Source: a bacterium
Lineage (GTDB): Bacteria > Verrucomicrobiota > Verrucomicrobiia > Verrucomicrobiales > Akkermansiaceae
Direction of reading: 5' to 3'
Length of the DNA: 64,000 nucleotides
Assembly (NCBI GenBank): GCA_018222765.1
Contig: JAAEZT010000001.1
Location: 389,476 to 453,475 of the forward strand
Under the pieces are notes generated by a model. That model was given only the letters and a program-made list of their open reading frames with translations, did no database searches and was not told where the DNA came from. How positions within the stretch are numbered: position 1 is the first letter of the stretch; the number at the start of each line of letters is the position of its first letter. The position numbers were made by a program, and so were the translations under genes. This document shows, in pieces, positions 37,184-46,534 of this stretch.

Positions 37184-39613
37184 TCATTTGACAAGGGTTC
37201 GGCGGAAAAACGCCTCCACCTTGGCTCTCACTTTCGGAGTTGCAAAAAGCGGACCTCCATGACCGGCCTCTTTGACGATATGAAACTCACTGGGAACCCC
37301 AGCTCCAAGCAAAGCTGCATGCAGTTTCCGGCTCTGATCGATCGGCACGCCCGGATCTTCGCTTCCATGCATGATTAGAAACGGAGCATCATCCGCACTC
37401 ACATTATCCAGCGCGCTCGCTTCCTTCGCCAATTTCGGCACATCTTTCACTGTCGCGCCCAATAAGATTGCGCCATTGGATTTCGCGACCTGTTCTTCAG
37501 TTCGACCATTGGCCACCATATTCGGCGGCATCGTCAATAACTCCGAAGGACCAAACCAATCACAAACCGCCTGCACCCGGCTGGCTTCATCCAGACAAGG
37601 CCGCGTCCCCATCAGAGCCACCAAATGCCCTCCCGCCGACGAACCAAACGCGCCAATATGATCCGCATCCAAGCCGTATTTTTGGGCATTCCTGCGAAGC
37701 CACCTTACCGAAGCCCGGCAATCATCAATCTGAGCCGGCCACTGGGCTTCGCTCGTCAAACGATAATTGATACTCGCAACCGCAAACCCCTTTGCAGCCA
37801 ACCACGCCGCATGACGCGGATTTTCCTTACTCCCATTTTTCCAGCCCCCTCCATGGACCCAAACAATCACTGGCAATGGTGAGGCCGCCTGTTTGGGGAG
37901 ATACAAATCAAGTAACTGCGGACTCCCCTTTGGCTCGGAATAAACCAAATTCTTGATCACCCTGACGCCCTCCGGAACCAAGAATGCCTTTTTACGAGAG
38001 ATCGATTTCAAATATCCTTCCGCCAAGATTTCCCCCAAGCGAATCACTCCGGCCGAATCGAGAACCAACTTCTTTTCCTGCTCTGGCAAATTGAGATTCT
38101 TGAGGTGAACCATATTATGGTCACTCGCGGCCAGCGACTCAAACTTCGACATCACCTCAATCTCATTCACTCGTTTATCATCCGTCGGCGCCTGCTGGCT
38201 GACGATCCACTTGAGCTTGGGCCTCTTCAAATCCTGCCGAACTTGTTCAACCGTCGACTTTAACCACTCGGGTGATTTCTTTCGATACGGAGGCATCGAC
38301 ATGTCGTTTTCGCCGACGTGATAAAAGATGCCTGCCAACTCAACCTGATGTCCCTTGTCCTTCAACTCTTTTACCGAGGTTCTGATGAAATCGACGAAGC
38401 GAGGATAGAGATTTCGAGACTTCGCTTCGCTCCCCTCCGGAGTCCAATCGTTCATTTGCGATCCACTGTGGGTAAATTTCGCAATAGCAATATTTCCGCT
38501 CACCTTCTTCTTCAGCTCCCGCGCAAAACTCAACTCAGGCCCAAAAGTCTCGTAGTATCCCACCGCACCCAGGGGTTCCCATTGATCTGACACTCGATAC
38601 CCACCACCCAGACTGTATCTATAAGCGATTGAAGGATCATCCTTACGCAGACCTTCCGGTAGGTCCTGCACAAAAGCCCGCTCGCCTTCCATGTTACGGT
38701 GCCCCGCCATCACAAAGAGCTTCACCTTCGATCCCTTTTTGTAGGGCCATTTTTTAAGAGTCCTCTCAACCTCCTCCTTTTCCCCAATCGACTCCAAATA
38801 GGCCTCCGCATAGTTCTCTCCATGCTGCAATTGTCCTAGAGTCCCGTAGTGATAATGCAGCCCTACTCCACCTCCAATCTCAACCCCAACATGTGAAGTC
38901 GGGACATACTCCGTAAGTGGATCTGTATTCGTCACCTCCCGCTGACCCAAGCTAATGGCATACATCCGCGGTCGCAGATCCATTCCCCAAATCGTCTTGG
39001 TGCACAACTCGCCGATATAAAACTTCAACCTAGGCGACTTCAAATCCCGCCGCCAACTCGCGAGGAATTTTTTCAAATTCGCTCCGTAATTCGCCTGATA
39101 CTCTTCATTGAACATATCATTCTCACCCTGGTGCCACATAAAGCCCTCCAGACGATAGGGAACCTTATTCCGATCCAATTCCGCGAGAGACTTCCGAACC
39201 ACCTCCAACGCCAGAGGATACATTTTAAATCCGATCGGATCTTTTGGATTCCAATCTCCGCCTAAATGGGTCCCTCCAGCCGCCACCTTGATGATCGCGA
39301 TCGGCGCCTCGATGCTCTCGGTCACCTTCCGCGCAAAACTCAACTCCGGTCCTACCACTTTGTTTACTGCTTGCAGATCAACCCAGCCTTCCGAGTTCAT
39401 CTTATTCTCCCTGCCAATGGAGTAAGAAAACCTCACTCCCTTCTGTGGCTTTTCCAATCCCACGAAGGGAGGAAAGCGTTGAATATCCGAAATCTTGGAA
39501 TCCGAGCCCACCATATTCGACTGCCCCGCAAAAATGAAGACCCTCACGGTCTTATCATCATCAGCGAGGACATTCCCAATGAGAATCGAGAATAAGAAAC
39601 AAAAACGAAACAT
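37184..39613 (-). CDS. Tandem SASA-type esterase domains fused to an alpha/beta-hydrolase carboxylesterase
   Basis: About 809 residues from ATG 39613, chosen because it opens a signal peptide (MFRFCFLFSILIGNVLA); the frame is open 36 codons further up without one. SASA domain 1 (about 22-300): nucleophile Ser32 in 'AGQSNMVG' and 'WHQGENDMF' supplying the Asp/His side. SASA domain 2 (about 300-580) has 'AGHRNMEG', with Arg306 where the Ser should be, though 'YHVGENDMS' is kept, so it may be inactive. The C-terminal hydrolase (about 590-805) has 'HGGGWKNG' (oxyanion hole), 'GSSAGGH' (nucleophile), 'HGSEDPGVP' and 'AGHGGP'. Family members remove acetyl or acyl esters from glycans. Exported. Confidence 0.88.
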   Translation of the reverse strand: MFRFCFLFSILIGNVLADDDKTVRVFIFAGQSNMVGSDSKISDIQRFPPFVGLEKPQKGVRFSYSIGRENKMNSEGWVDLQAVNKVVGPELSFARKVTESIEAPIAIIKVAAGGTHLGGDWNPKDPIGFKMYPLALEVVRKSLAELDRNKVPYRLEGFMWHQGENDMFNEEYQANYGANLKKFLASWRRDLKSPRLKFYIGELCTKTIWGMDLRPRMYAISLGQREVTNTDPLTEYVPTSHVGVEIGGGVGLHYHYGTLGQLQHGENYAEAYLESIGEKEEVERTLKKWPYKKGSKVKLFVMAGHRNMEGERAFVQDLPEGLRKDDPSIAYRYSLGGGYRVSDQWEPLGAVGYYETFGPELSFARELKKKVSGNIAIAKFTHSGSQMNDWTPEGSEAKSRNLYPRFVDFIRTSVKELKDKGHQVELAGIFYHVGENDMSMPPYRKKSPEWLKSTVEQVRQDLKRPKLKWIVSQQAPTDDKRVNEIEVMSKFESLAASDHNMVHLKNLNLPEQEKKLVLDSAGVIRLGEILAEGYLKSISRKKAFLVPEGVRVIKNLVYSEPKGSPQLLDLYLPKQAASPLPVIVWVHGGGWKNGSKENPRHAAWLAAKGFAVASINYRLTSEAQWPAQIDDCRASVRWLRRNAQKYGLDADHIGAFGSSAGGHLVALMGTRPCLDEASRVQAVCDWFGPSELLTMPPNMVANGRTEEQVAKSNGAILLGATVKDVPKLAKEASALDNVSADDAPFLIMHGSEDPGVPIDQSRKLHAALLGAGVPSEFHIVKEAGHGGPLFATPKVRAKVEAFFRRTLVK

Positions 39614-39689
39614 GGCTCCTGGATTTTTAAACACGGGGCAGCCTCTCAGATCTCGACCCTTCCTCAAAGAGTGGAATGAAAAGATTCGC

Positions 39690-39905
39690 CTACTCATCGT
39701 GATACCGCCAAAGCACAACACTCAAGAGCAATCCCACTCCGAGTGTCCACATCCAGTTTGGCGTGAAATGCGGATAGACCATCATCACCAACCCAATCGC
39801 CAAGGGCTGCCAGTATTCCATCTTATGCCCATACCAAAAGGCACAAAAACCAGTCAAACTAAAGAGAATGCCAAAGACAATATTATAGGTTTCAAATTCA
39901 AACAT
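39690..39905 (-). CDS. Small integral membrane protein, conserved type
   Basis: 71 residues from ATG 39905 ('MFEFETYNIVFGILFSLTGF'); seven upstream codons are rejected because they add a polar tail. Two or three hydrophobic helices with an aromatic-rich loop ('YGHKMEYWQPLAIGL', 'YPHFTPNWMW') and a charged end WRYHDE. No enzyme motif. It resembles short membrane proteins often found near exported enzymes in this phylum; function unknown. Confidence 0.65.
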   Translation of the reverse strand: MFEFETYNIVFGILFSLTGFCAFWYGHKMEYWQPLAIGLVMMVYPHFTPNWMWTLGVGLLLSVVLWRYHDE

Positions 39906-40312
39906 GATTCCTTCCAATAGATACAAGCTAACTCGGAATCACCGCGATACGAGGAACCTTTTCTTACCCTGATAGGCCCAGTCGACCATTCCAGTATTTT
40001 ATGTCGAGGTTCCGTGTTTTCGGAGCTCTTCCTCGTCCTCACTGCAACGGTTCTCTTACCAGCCAACTGTCCCACCCGGAATCACTCCCGGGCAGATGCG
40101 GCTTTGAAACTGAATCAAACCAGTGTCGTCGATAAAAAGCTCACCCATCCCAGCGGGGACAAGCATGACCACCTCAGCCTTGCCTCTATTTCTGAAACGA
40201 AAAGTCAAAGCCCGACGGCAAAAAATGGCCCTTCAACTCTCTGAAAAGGCTAATCCCGGAAAATTGCTCCTTGATCCTTCCATCGGAAAACTACCATACA
40301 TCTCTCCACAAA
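39906..40312. other. Intergenic region, about 407 bases
   Basis: Upstream of the PSCyt gene at 40313. A minus-strand frame ending at 40056 reads 'FRNRGKAEVVM' then 'LVPAGMGELFIDDTGLIQF' and 'QSRICPGVIPGG', which looks like real protein but is under 60 codons, starts after a stop and matches nothing I know. It may be a gene remnant. No promoter boxes identified with confidence. Confidence 0.35.
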
Positions 40313-43300
40313 ATGACACTTCGCAAACTCATCGTCCTCCTGATATTTTTCGCCCAGTCTCTGGGATTGGGCGCTGAATCCGTGGGCTACAATACTGACG
40401 TTCGCCCCATTCTCTCGGACAAATGCTTCCTTTGCCACGGCCCGGACAAAACCAACAATAAAGCCGGTCTGCGCCTCGACGACGAAGCCTCCGCTTACGC
40501 CGCGCTTAGGGACACGCCGGGGAAGCATGCCATCGTCCCCGGCTCACTCGAAAACTCCGAGGTTTGGCTGCGCATCAATTCAAACGACCCCGATGAAGTC
40601 ATGCCCACTCCGGAATCTAATCTCGTCCTTACCGATTCCGAAAAAGAAATCATTGCCTCCTGGATCAAACAGGGTGCCGAATACGAACCCCACTGGGCCT
40701 TCGTTCCCCTCCCCAATAAAATTCCTGTCCCCACCACCAACTCCGTGGACTGGCTAAGAAACCCCATCGACAATTTCGTCGTCGCCAAGCTTCAAGCCAA
40801 CGATCTCCAGCCCTCCCCCGAGGCAGATCCCCTTCGCTGGTTCCGCCGCGTTTGCTTCGACCTCACCGGACTTCCGCCGACCCAGGCACAACTCGACACT
40901 TTCCAATCCGACCTCAAATCATCTCCTGCCAAGGCTCACGAAAAAGCTGTGGATACCCTCCTCACCACCATCGAATACGCCGAGCACATGACGCTCGATT
41001 GGCTCGATGCCGCCCGCTACGCCGACACCTGGGGCTACCACTCGGACATGAATTTCACCGCCTGGCCTTACCGCGACTGGGTCGTGCGGGCCTATCAGCA
41101 AGACCTGCCTTACAAAGACTTCGTTACCTGGAATATCGCCGGAGATCTTCTTCCCGATGCCACCAAAGATCAAAAGCTCGCTACGGCATTTAATCGCTTT
41201 AATCGTATGACCAATGAAGGTGGTTCCGACGCCCTCGAGTTCTTTGTCGATGGCGTCTCCGATCGCGTCCACACCATGGGCACGGTATTCCTTGGCCTCA
41301 CTATGGAATGCTCAAAATGCCACGATCACAAATACGATCCCATCACAGCCAAGGACTACTACCAGCTTTTCTCCTTCTTTAATTCCATCAATGAAAGCGG
41401 CCTCTACATCCACGGAAATATCTCCCCTCCGCCCAGCCTTCTCCTCCCCACTGATGCCCAGGAAGCCGAACTCAAAAAGCGCAAGCAACGTGTCGCCGCA
41501 GCACAACAAAAACTAGCTCAGCTCGAAAAAGATCTCGGCTCGAAATTCCGAGAATGGAAAGCTACCGTTCTCAATCCCACTCCATCAGAAGGGGAAACCC
41601 CACCAGAGCCTCTCAAGCTTTCCCTTGCCGACCTCAGCGGCCTCTTCGATTTCGACAAAGATCACAAGCAGCCACTCGAATCCCGCACACCCCCGCCTCC
41701 CGGCCCGGCAAAAAAGGACAAAAACAATCGTCTTATCAAACCCAAACCACCAAGCCTGAGCCTTGCTGACGTTCACTATACGGAAGGCCCAAAAGGTCAC
41801 GGCTCGGCCATCATCCTCGACGGCGACCGTGGAGCTTCCACCAGCAACTTCTTTATCAAAGATCGCTACACCCCCTTCTCGGTTGGGCTTTGGATGAAAG
41901 ACACCTTGCGCGAAAAGCGCTCCGTAGTCATCTGGCAGCGCGCCCACGGAACGGAAGTTGGCTACAACGGCATCGACTTACGCACCGAGAATGGCTTCCT
42001 GACCACACGCGTCTTTCGCAATTGGCCCGACAATGGTATCGGCATCAAAACCATCGCCCAGATTCCGAAAAACGAATGGCACCACATCACCGTCACTTAC
42101 GACGCCTCCAGCACCGCCAAAGGGCTCGCCATGTATAAAAATGGCCTCCCCCTCGAAACTAAAATCGTTGGAGATAAACTTTACAAAAGTGTCAACACCA
42201 GGACCTACACCGCTGGTAATTTCACCCTCGGTGCCATCTTCCGTGGTCCAGGATTCAAGGGAGGGCAGGTCGACGAACTCACCACCTTCGACCGAGCCCT
42301 CACGCCCCTCGAAGTCCGTGATATTGCCGGCCTGGAAGACATCAACCAAAGCTCCCGAAAGGCTGCTGACAAAGATCTCTACCCCTACTACCTTTCCAAC
42401 CACAACGCAGACTATCGCAAAGCCCGCGACGAATATGCCGCCGCCCAAAAGGCCCTCGTCCAACTCGAAGACACCTTCACCGAAGTCCCCGTTATGGAGG
42501 AGATGGATACCCCGCGCCCCGCCTACCTTCTCGCCCGTGGCGAATTCACCGCCGTGCGAACCGAGGAGAACAAAGTCACCCGCGACACGCCCGCCTTCCT
42601 CCTTCCCTTCCCTAAAGGCGCTCCACGTAATCGCCTCGGCCTAGCCCAATGGCTCACTCTTCCTAATCACCCGCTCACTACCCGCGTTTACATCAACCGC
42701 ATCTGGCAACAACTCTTCGGAAATGGCCTCGTCAGCACGACGGAGAACTTCGGTTTGCAAGGCGACCTCCCAACCCACCCCGAGCTCCTCGACTGGCTCT
42801 GCCGCGACTTCATTAATCACAACTGGAGCACCAAGCACCTCGTCAAACAGATCGCCCTCTCCGCGACCTACCGACAAGACTCTATGCTCACGCCCGAACT
42901 CCAGTCACTCGACATCGCCAACAAGCTCCTCGCCCGCGGCCCTTCCCACCGTCTCACCGGCGAAGCAATCCGCGATGCCGCTCTTCTCACTTCCGGGCTC
43001 CTCAGCGACAAACGCGGCGGCCCACCGGTCAAACCTTACGACCCGGTCCACAATCGAAAAGGCAACCTTGATCACGTCCACCGGCGCTCCCTCTACAGCT
43101 ACTGGCGCCGCACCAAGCCACAAAATAACATGATTATTTTCGACAAGCCATCGCTCGAAGTCTGCAGCGTGCAGCGCAGTCGCACCAACAGCCCGGCCCA
43201 GGCACTCGTGCTGCTCAACGACACCCAATTCGTCGAGGCAGCCCGGAATCTCGCCGCCAATATGCTTCAAAAACATGGCGACGACGCAGCCCGGATCAAA

Positions 43301-43534
43301 GCTGCCTGGAAAACTGTCACCAGCCGCGAAGCTACCGAGAAAGAGCTCGAACTCCTCACCGCTATTCTCTCCGAGCAGCGAAACTATTTCAAAGCCAACC
43401 CCAAGGAGGCCGAAGCATTCCTCAAAGTCGGACTCAAGCCCTTACCAAAGGATCTCGACCCCATTGAGTCCGCCGCTCTTACCGTCGTCTGTCAGGCGAC
43501 TTACAACACCGACGCAGCCGTCTGGAAACGCTAA
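40313..43534 (+). CDS. Planctomycete-type cytochrome protein with inserted LamG domain (PSCyt1 + DUF1549 + LamG + DUF1553)
   Basis: About 1073 residues from ATG 40313, chosen because it begins a signal peptide (1-21). c-type heme motif CFLCH (Cys38, Cys41, His42) and a second, CSKCH (Cys333, Cys336, His337), in DUF1549 'CHDHKYDPI'. A concanavalin/LamG domain sits at about 496-660 ('FSVGLWMKDTL', 'HHITVTYDASS', 'LGAIFRGPGFKGGQVDEL'), which the paralogue at 27170 lacks. DUF1553 follows (about 773-1050). Pairs with the DUF1501 gene 12 bases downstream. The LamG insert may target it to a polysaccharide, an inference. Confidence 0.95.
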   Translation: MTLRKLIVLLIFFAQSLGLGAESVGYNTDVRPILSDKCFLCHGPDKTNNKAGLRLDDEASAYAALRDTPGKHAIVPGSLENSEVWLRINSNDPDEVMPTPESNLVLTDSEKEIIASWIKQGAEYEPHWAFVPLPNKIPVPTTNSVDWLRNPIDNFVVAKLQANDLQPSPEADPLRWFRRVCFDLTGLPPTQAQLDTFQSDLKSSPAKAHEKAVDTLLTTIEYAEHMTLDWLDAARYADTWGYHSDMNFTAWPYRDWVVRAYQQDLPYKDFVTWNIAGDLLPDATKDQKLATAFNRFNRMTNEGGSDALEFFVDGVSDRVHTMGTVFLGLTMECSKCHDHKYDPITAKDYYQLFSFFNSINESGLYIHGNISPPPSLLLPTDAQEAELKKRKQRVAAAQQKLAQLEKDLGSKFREWKATVLNPTPSEGETPPEPLKLSLADLSGLFDFDKDHKQPLESRTPPPPGPAKKDKNNRLIKPKPPSLSLADVHYTEGPKGHGSAIILDGDRGASTSNFFIKDRYTPFSVGLWMKDTLREKRSVVIWQRAHGTEVGYNGIDLRTENGFLTTRVFRNWPDNGIGIKTIAQIPKNEWHHITVTYDASSTAKGLAMYKNGLPLETKIVGDKLYKSVNTRTYTAGNFTLGAIFRGPGFKGGQVDELTTFDRALTPLEVRDIAGLEDINQSSRKAADKDLYPYYLSNHNADYRKARDEYAAAQKALVQLEDTFTEVPVMEEMDTPRPAYLLARGEFTAVRTEENKVTRDTPAFLLPFPKGAPRNRLGLAQWLTLPNHPLTTRVYINRIWQQLFGNGLVSTTENFGLQGDLPTHPELLDWLCRDFINHNWSTKHLVKQIALSATYRQDSMLTPELQSLDIANKLLARGPSHRLTGEAIRDAALLTSGLLSDKRGGPPVKPYDPVHNRKGNLDHVHRRSLYSYWRRTKPQNNMIIFDKPSLEVCSVQRSRTNSPAQALVLLNDTQFVEAARNLAANMLQKHGDDAARIKAAWKTVTSREATEKELELLTAILSEQRNYFKANPKEAEAFLKVGLKPLPKDLDPIESAALTVVCQATYNTDAAVWKR

Positions 43535-43546
43535 CAATCCCGTCCG

Positions 43547-45025
43547 ATGAACCCTATCATTCCCAACGATCCTTTTGCGGTCAATCGACGCCACTTCTTC
43601 AAAAAGTCCACCACCGGCATCGGAGGCATGGCTCTCGCCTCCATGATGGCCAAAGCCTCCGACTCCGATCATTCCGGCGTCCTCGGAGGCCCCGGCTTCA
43701 CTCCGAAAGCCAAGCGGGTCATCTACCTCTTCCAATCCGGCGGTCCCTCCCAATTCGAAACCTTCGACCATAAGCCTTACCTCCAGGAACACCACGGCGA
43801 GGAACTCCCGCCCGAGGCCCACGGCCGCGCCACCGGGATGTCTTCCAATCAATCATCCAAGCCCATGGCCGGCTCGGTCTTCAAGTTTGGCAAGTTTGGC
43901 AAATCCGGTCAGGAGATGAATGCCGACCTCCTCCCCTGGACGCAAAAAATCGCTGACGATATTTGCATCATGCGCAATGTCTACACCGATGCCATCAATC
44001 ACGATCCCGCCATCACCTTCATCCAAACCGGCGCGCAAATTGCGGGACGTCCCTGCCTCGGTTCGTGGCTTTCCTACGGCCTCGGCACCGACAATTCCGA
44101 CCTCCCCAACTTTATTGTCATGGTCAGTAAGAACGGCGGCGGCCAACCACTCTACTCCCGCCTCTGGGGATCGGGCTTCCTTGACTCCCGCCATCAGGGA
44201 ATACAATTCCTCTCCGGCGAGGATCGCGTGCTTTACCTCAAAAACCCCAAGGGTGTCAGCAACGAGTCACGACGCTCGATGCTCCAAAAACTCAACGCCC
44301 TCAACAAAGAAGCATTTTATAAAGAACTCGATCCCGAAATCGAATCGCGCATCGCGCAATACGAAATGGCCTATCGCATGCAAGCCAGCGTTCCCGAGGC
44401 CTCTGACATGTCGAACGAACCACAATCCACTTGGGACCTCTACGGCGAAGAAGCAAAGCAACCCGGCACCTACGCCGCAAACTGCCTGCAAGCACGGCGC
44501 CTCGCCGAACGAGGCTGCCAATTCATCCAACTCTACCACCAGGGTTGGGACGCCCACGGCGGACTTCCCGGCTCCATGCGCGATCGATGCAAAAAGACCG
44601 ACCGCGGCTCTGCCGCTCTCGTCATGGATCTCAAACAACGCGGCCTCCTGGAAGACACTCTCGTCATTTGGGGCGGCGAATTCGGACGCACACCTTACTC
44701 ACAGGGACTCATCAAAAAAGACAACTACGGTCGCGATCACCATCAGGCCTGCTTCTCAATGTGGATGGCCGGGGGCGGTATCAAGGGCGGCATCACCGTC
44801 GGTCACACTGACAAATACGGCTCCAAAATTGTCCGCCCCGACGGCTCTCCCGTAAACGCCAACAAACACCATTACGACAAGGATGCCATCCATATTCACG
44901 ATCTTCAAGCCACCATCCTTCACCAAATGGGCGTCGACCATACCAAGCTCAGCTATAAATTCCAGGGCCGGCGATTCCGGCTCACCGATGTCCACGGCCA
45001 AAAGGTGGACCACATCATAGCATAG
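43547..45025 (+). CDS. DUF1501 (sulfatase-like fold) exported protein, second paralogue
   Basis: 492 residues, paired with the preceding PSCyt gene. N-terminus 'VNRRHFFKKSTTGIGGMALA' is a Tat-type signal (NRRHFF). DUF1501 landmarks 'AKRVIYLFQSGGPSQFETFD', 'NHDPAITFIQTG', 'QLYHQGWDAHGG', 'IWGGEFGRTPYSQG' and 'YGRDHHQACFSMWMAGGGI' are all present, and the C-terminus 'RFRLTDVHGQKVDHII' parallels that of the 30266 copy. Periplasmic; activity unknown. Confidence 0.94.
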   Translation: MNPIIPNDPFAVNRRHFFKKSTTGIGGMALASMMAKASDSDHSGVLGGPGFTPKAKRVIYLFQSGGPSQFETFDHKPYLQEHHGEELPPEAHGRATGMSSNQSSKPMAGSVFKFGKFGKSGQEMNADLLPWTQKIADDICIMRNVYTDAINHDPAITFIQTGAQIAGRPCLGSWLSYGLGTDNSDLPNFIVMVSKNGGGQPLYSRLWGSGFLDSRHQGIQFLSGEDRVLYLKNPKGVSNESRRSMLQKLNALNKEAFYKELDPEIESRIAQYEMAYRMQASVPEASDMSNEPQSTWDLYGEEAKQPGTYAANCLQARRLAERGCQFIQLYHQGWDAHGGLPGSMRDRCKKTDRGSAALVMDLKQRGLLEDTLVIWGGEFGRTPYSQGLIKKDNYGRDHHQACFSMWMAGGGIKGGITVGHTDKYGSKIVRPDGSPVNANKHHYDKDAIHIHDLQATILHQMGVDHTKLSYKFQGRRFRLTDVHGQKVDHIIA

Positions 45026-45050
45026 CCACCCCCCGGGAACACTTCCTCAT

Positions 45051-45722
45051 TCAGCGTGATAAGAGAAACCTCTTCTCGGACACCTTCTCGCCGTCTTTTC
45101 GTTTATTGAGAATCTCCTCTATCGACCTACGTTGCTTCTCTTTCCTTCGGCTCAACTTTCTTCGGGCTTCTCTTTTCCACCACCTCGACAGCGGGATCAG
45201 TTGCGGGAACCCAAATCCGTCGATAGCGACGCAACGACAAGATCCATCACCTCTTTGCTCGACAACCAGATTATCAGGCCGCCCCTGCACAAAGATCCCA
45301 TACCGCACCAGGCCCTCCCACATTTTTTCCAAGGCCGCCTCACACGTATCGGTCATCCCGTTCTGCCATAAATACTCCGACAAGGTCATCGAAACCGAGC
45401 CATCCTCATCCTTGATAAGATCAACAATCAAGCCCTCCCCAACATCCGTCTCAAGAATTTCATACGCACGCGGGATGAATTCCCCGGCCACCTCTCTCAA
45501 CCGCTGCTCCTCCCGTCGCAAAAAACGAAATTCATAAAGGTTATCGTGGAAATACCACTTAGGGCGAAGTTTTCGGACAATCCAGGGAGCTTTCATTCGG
45601 CGCGCTGTGGTTCTCCAGTTATCCATCATCACTTTGACACAACGAGTTGGATCGACGGGGTGACGATAACAGGCCCGGTGCCCTCCTTTCGCAAAGGGCG
45701 TTTCTCCTTGCAGACTCAGCAT
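45051..45722 (-). CDS. YrbL-like (kinase-fold) family protein
   Basis: 223 residues, no signal peptide. Opens with a Gly-containing 'PFAKGGHRACYRHPVD' and 'CVKVMM', the lobe-like start of YrbL proteins; later 'GRPDNLVV' and 'AIDGFGFPQL' resemble the catalytic-loop and metal-loop (D-x-G) parts of a kinase fold. In Enterobacteria yrbL is a PhoP-regulated gene of unknown biochemical role (family knowledge). The C-terminus is very rich in Lys/Arg. Convergent with the DUF1501 gene. Confidence 0.75.
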   Translation of the reverse strand: MLSLQGETPFAKGGHRACYRHPVDPTRCVKVMMDNWRTTARRMKAPWIVRKLRPKWYFHDNLYEFRFLRREEQRLREVAGEFIPRAYEILETDVGEGLIVDLIKDEDGSVSMTLSEYLWQNGMTDTCEAALEKMWEGLVRYGIFVQGRPDNLVVEQRGDGSCRCVAIDGFGFPQLIPLSRWWKREARRKLSRRKEKQRRSIEEILNKRKDGEKVSEKRFLLSR

Positions 45723-45823
45723 GCCCGATTTTATACCGACATTCTGAGAAGCAACTCTTAAAAATCAGGTAATTGCTGCACAGCAAAAAAGTCAAAACGT
45801 GGAAATCGGCGTAATTCCCCTAC

Positions 45824-46315
45824 CTACCAAAACAAACACATGCCCAGTGAAAAACACGACCTGATCCACGAAATTCCCAAACGTCGCGACGCTTTCCACG
45901 AACTTGAAATGACCAAGGCACACTCCCCCCTTCGAGGAATATCACGCGTCAAATTATAGCCGCCCGAATTAACCGAAGTATCCAGATTGTAGGTGACAAT
46001 AGCAGGCAGATGCCCGGGATCAAAATAGGTATTCTTCTTGTCACCTCCTTCGTAGATCCCGTCGTTCATATACTCCACCACAAACGAATTTCCGACTCCC
46101 CCTGATCCAAAGGCCGCCGTCGAATTCCAGCCCAGCAAGGAAGGGCTTCCTTCGTTAATCAAATCCCCACGGCTAAAATCATCGACATACTCCAACAGGA
46201 CGTCCCCCTCGTTTGGCGCCAAGGCGGAAACACTCGCGATTTGAATATCAATCGCTCCAAAACCGAAGCGCGCCACAGAAAGGGATAACAGGAGATAAGT
46301 GGAAGCCCGTTTCAT
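45824..46315 (-). pseudogene. Truncated secreted protein, probably frameshifted
   Basis: From ATG 46315 a signal peptide ('MKRASTYLLLSLSVARFGFG') is followed by a beta-rich segment ('STAAFGSGGVGNSFVVEY', 'IVTYNLDTSVNSGGYNLT') typical of verrucomicrobial secreted proteins with discoidin-like domains. After about residue 130 it changes to basic, Cys/Trp-rich sequence and stops, without the expected rest of the domain or a PEP-CTERM tail. A disrupted gene is the likeliest reading; a genuine short protein is possible. Confidence 0.5.
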
Positions 46316-46534
46316 TATCAGGTTCATCCAAAAATGCTTATATTAGGGTATTGGGAATAACATAGCTGGTGATCTGAGCTATGGCAAGTCAGGCCTTGTC
46401 GCTCTGTCCGCGGATGATTTTCATGGCACTATTCTTCACGAATCAATGAACCTGTCTTCAACACCTCACCTCAACACTCATAAAATCTTCCCTCTCTGAG
46501 AGATTACTTCAGTAATCGCGGTATTCCTCCTTCC

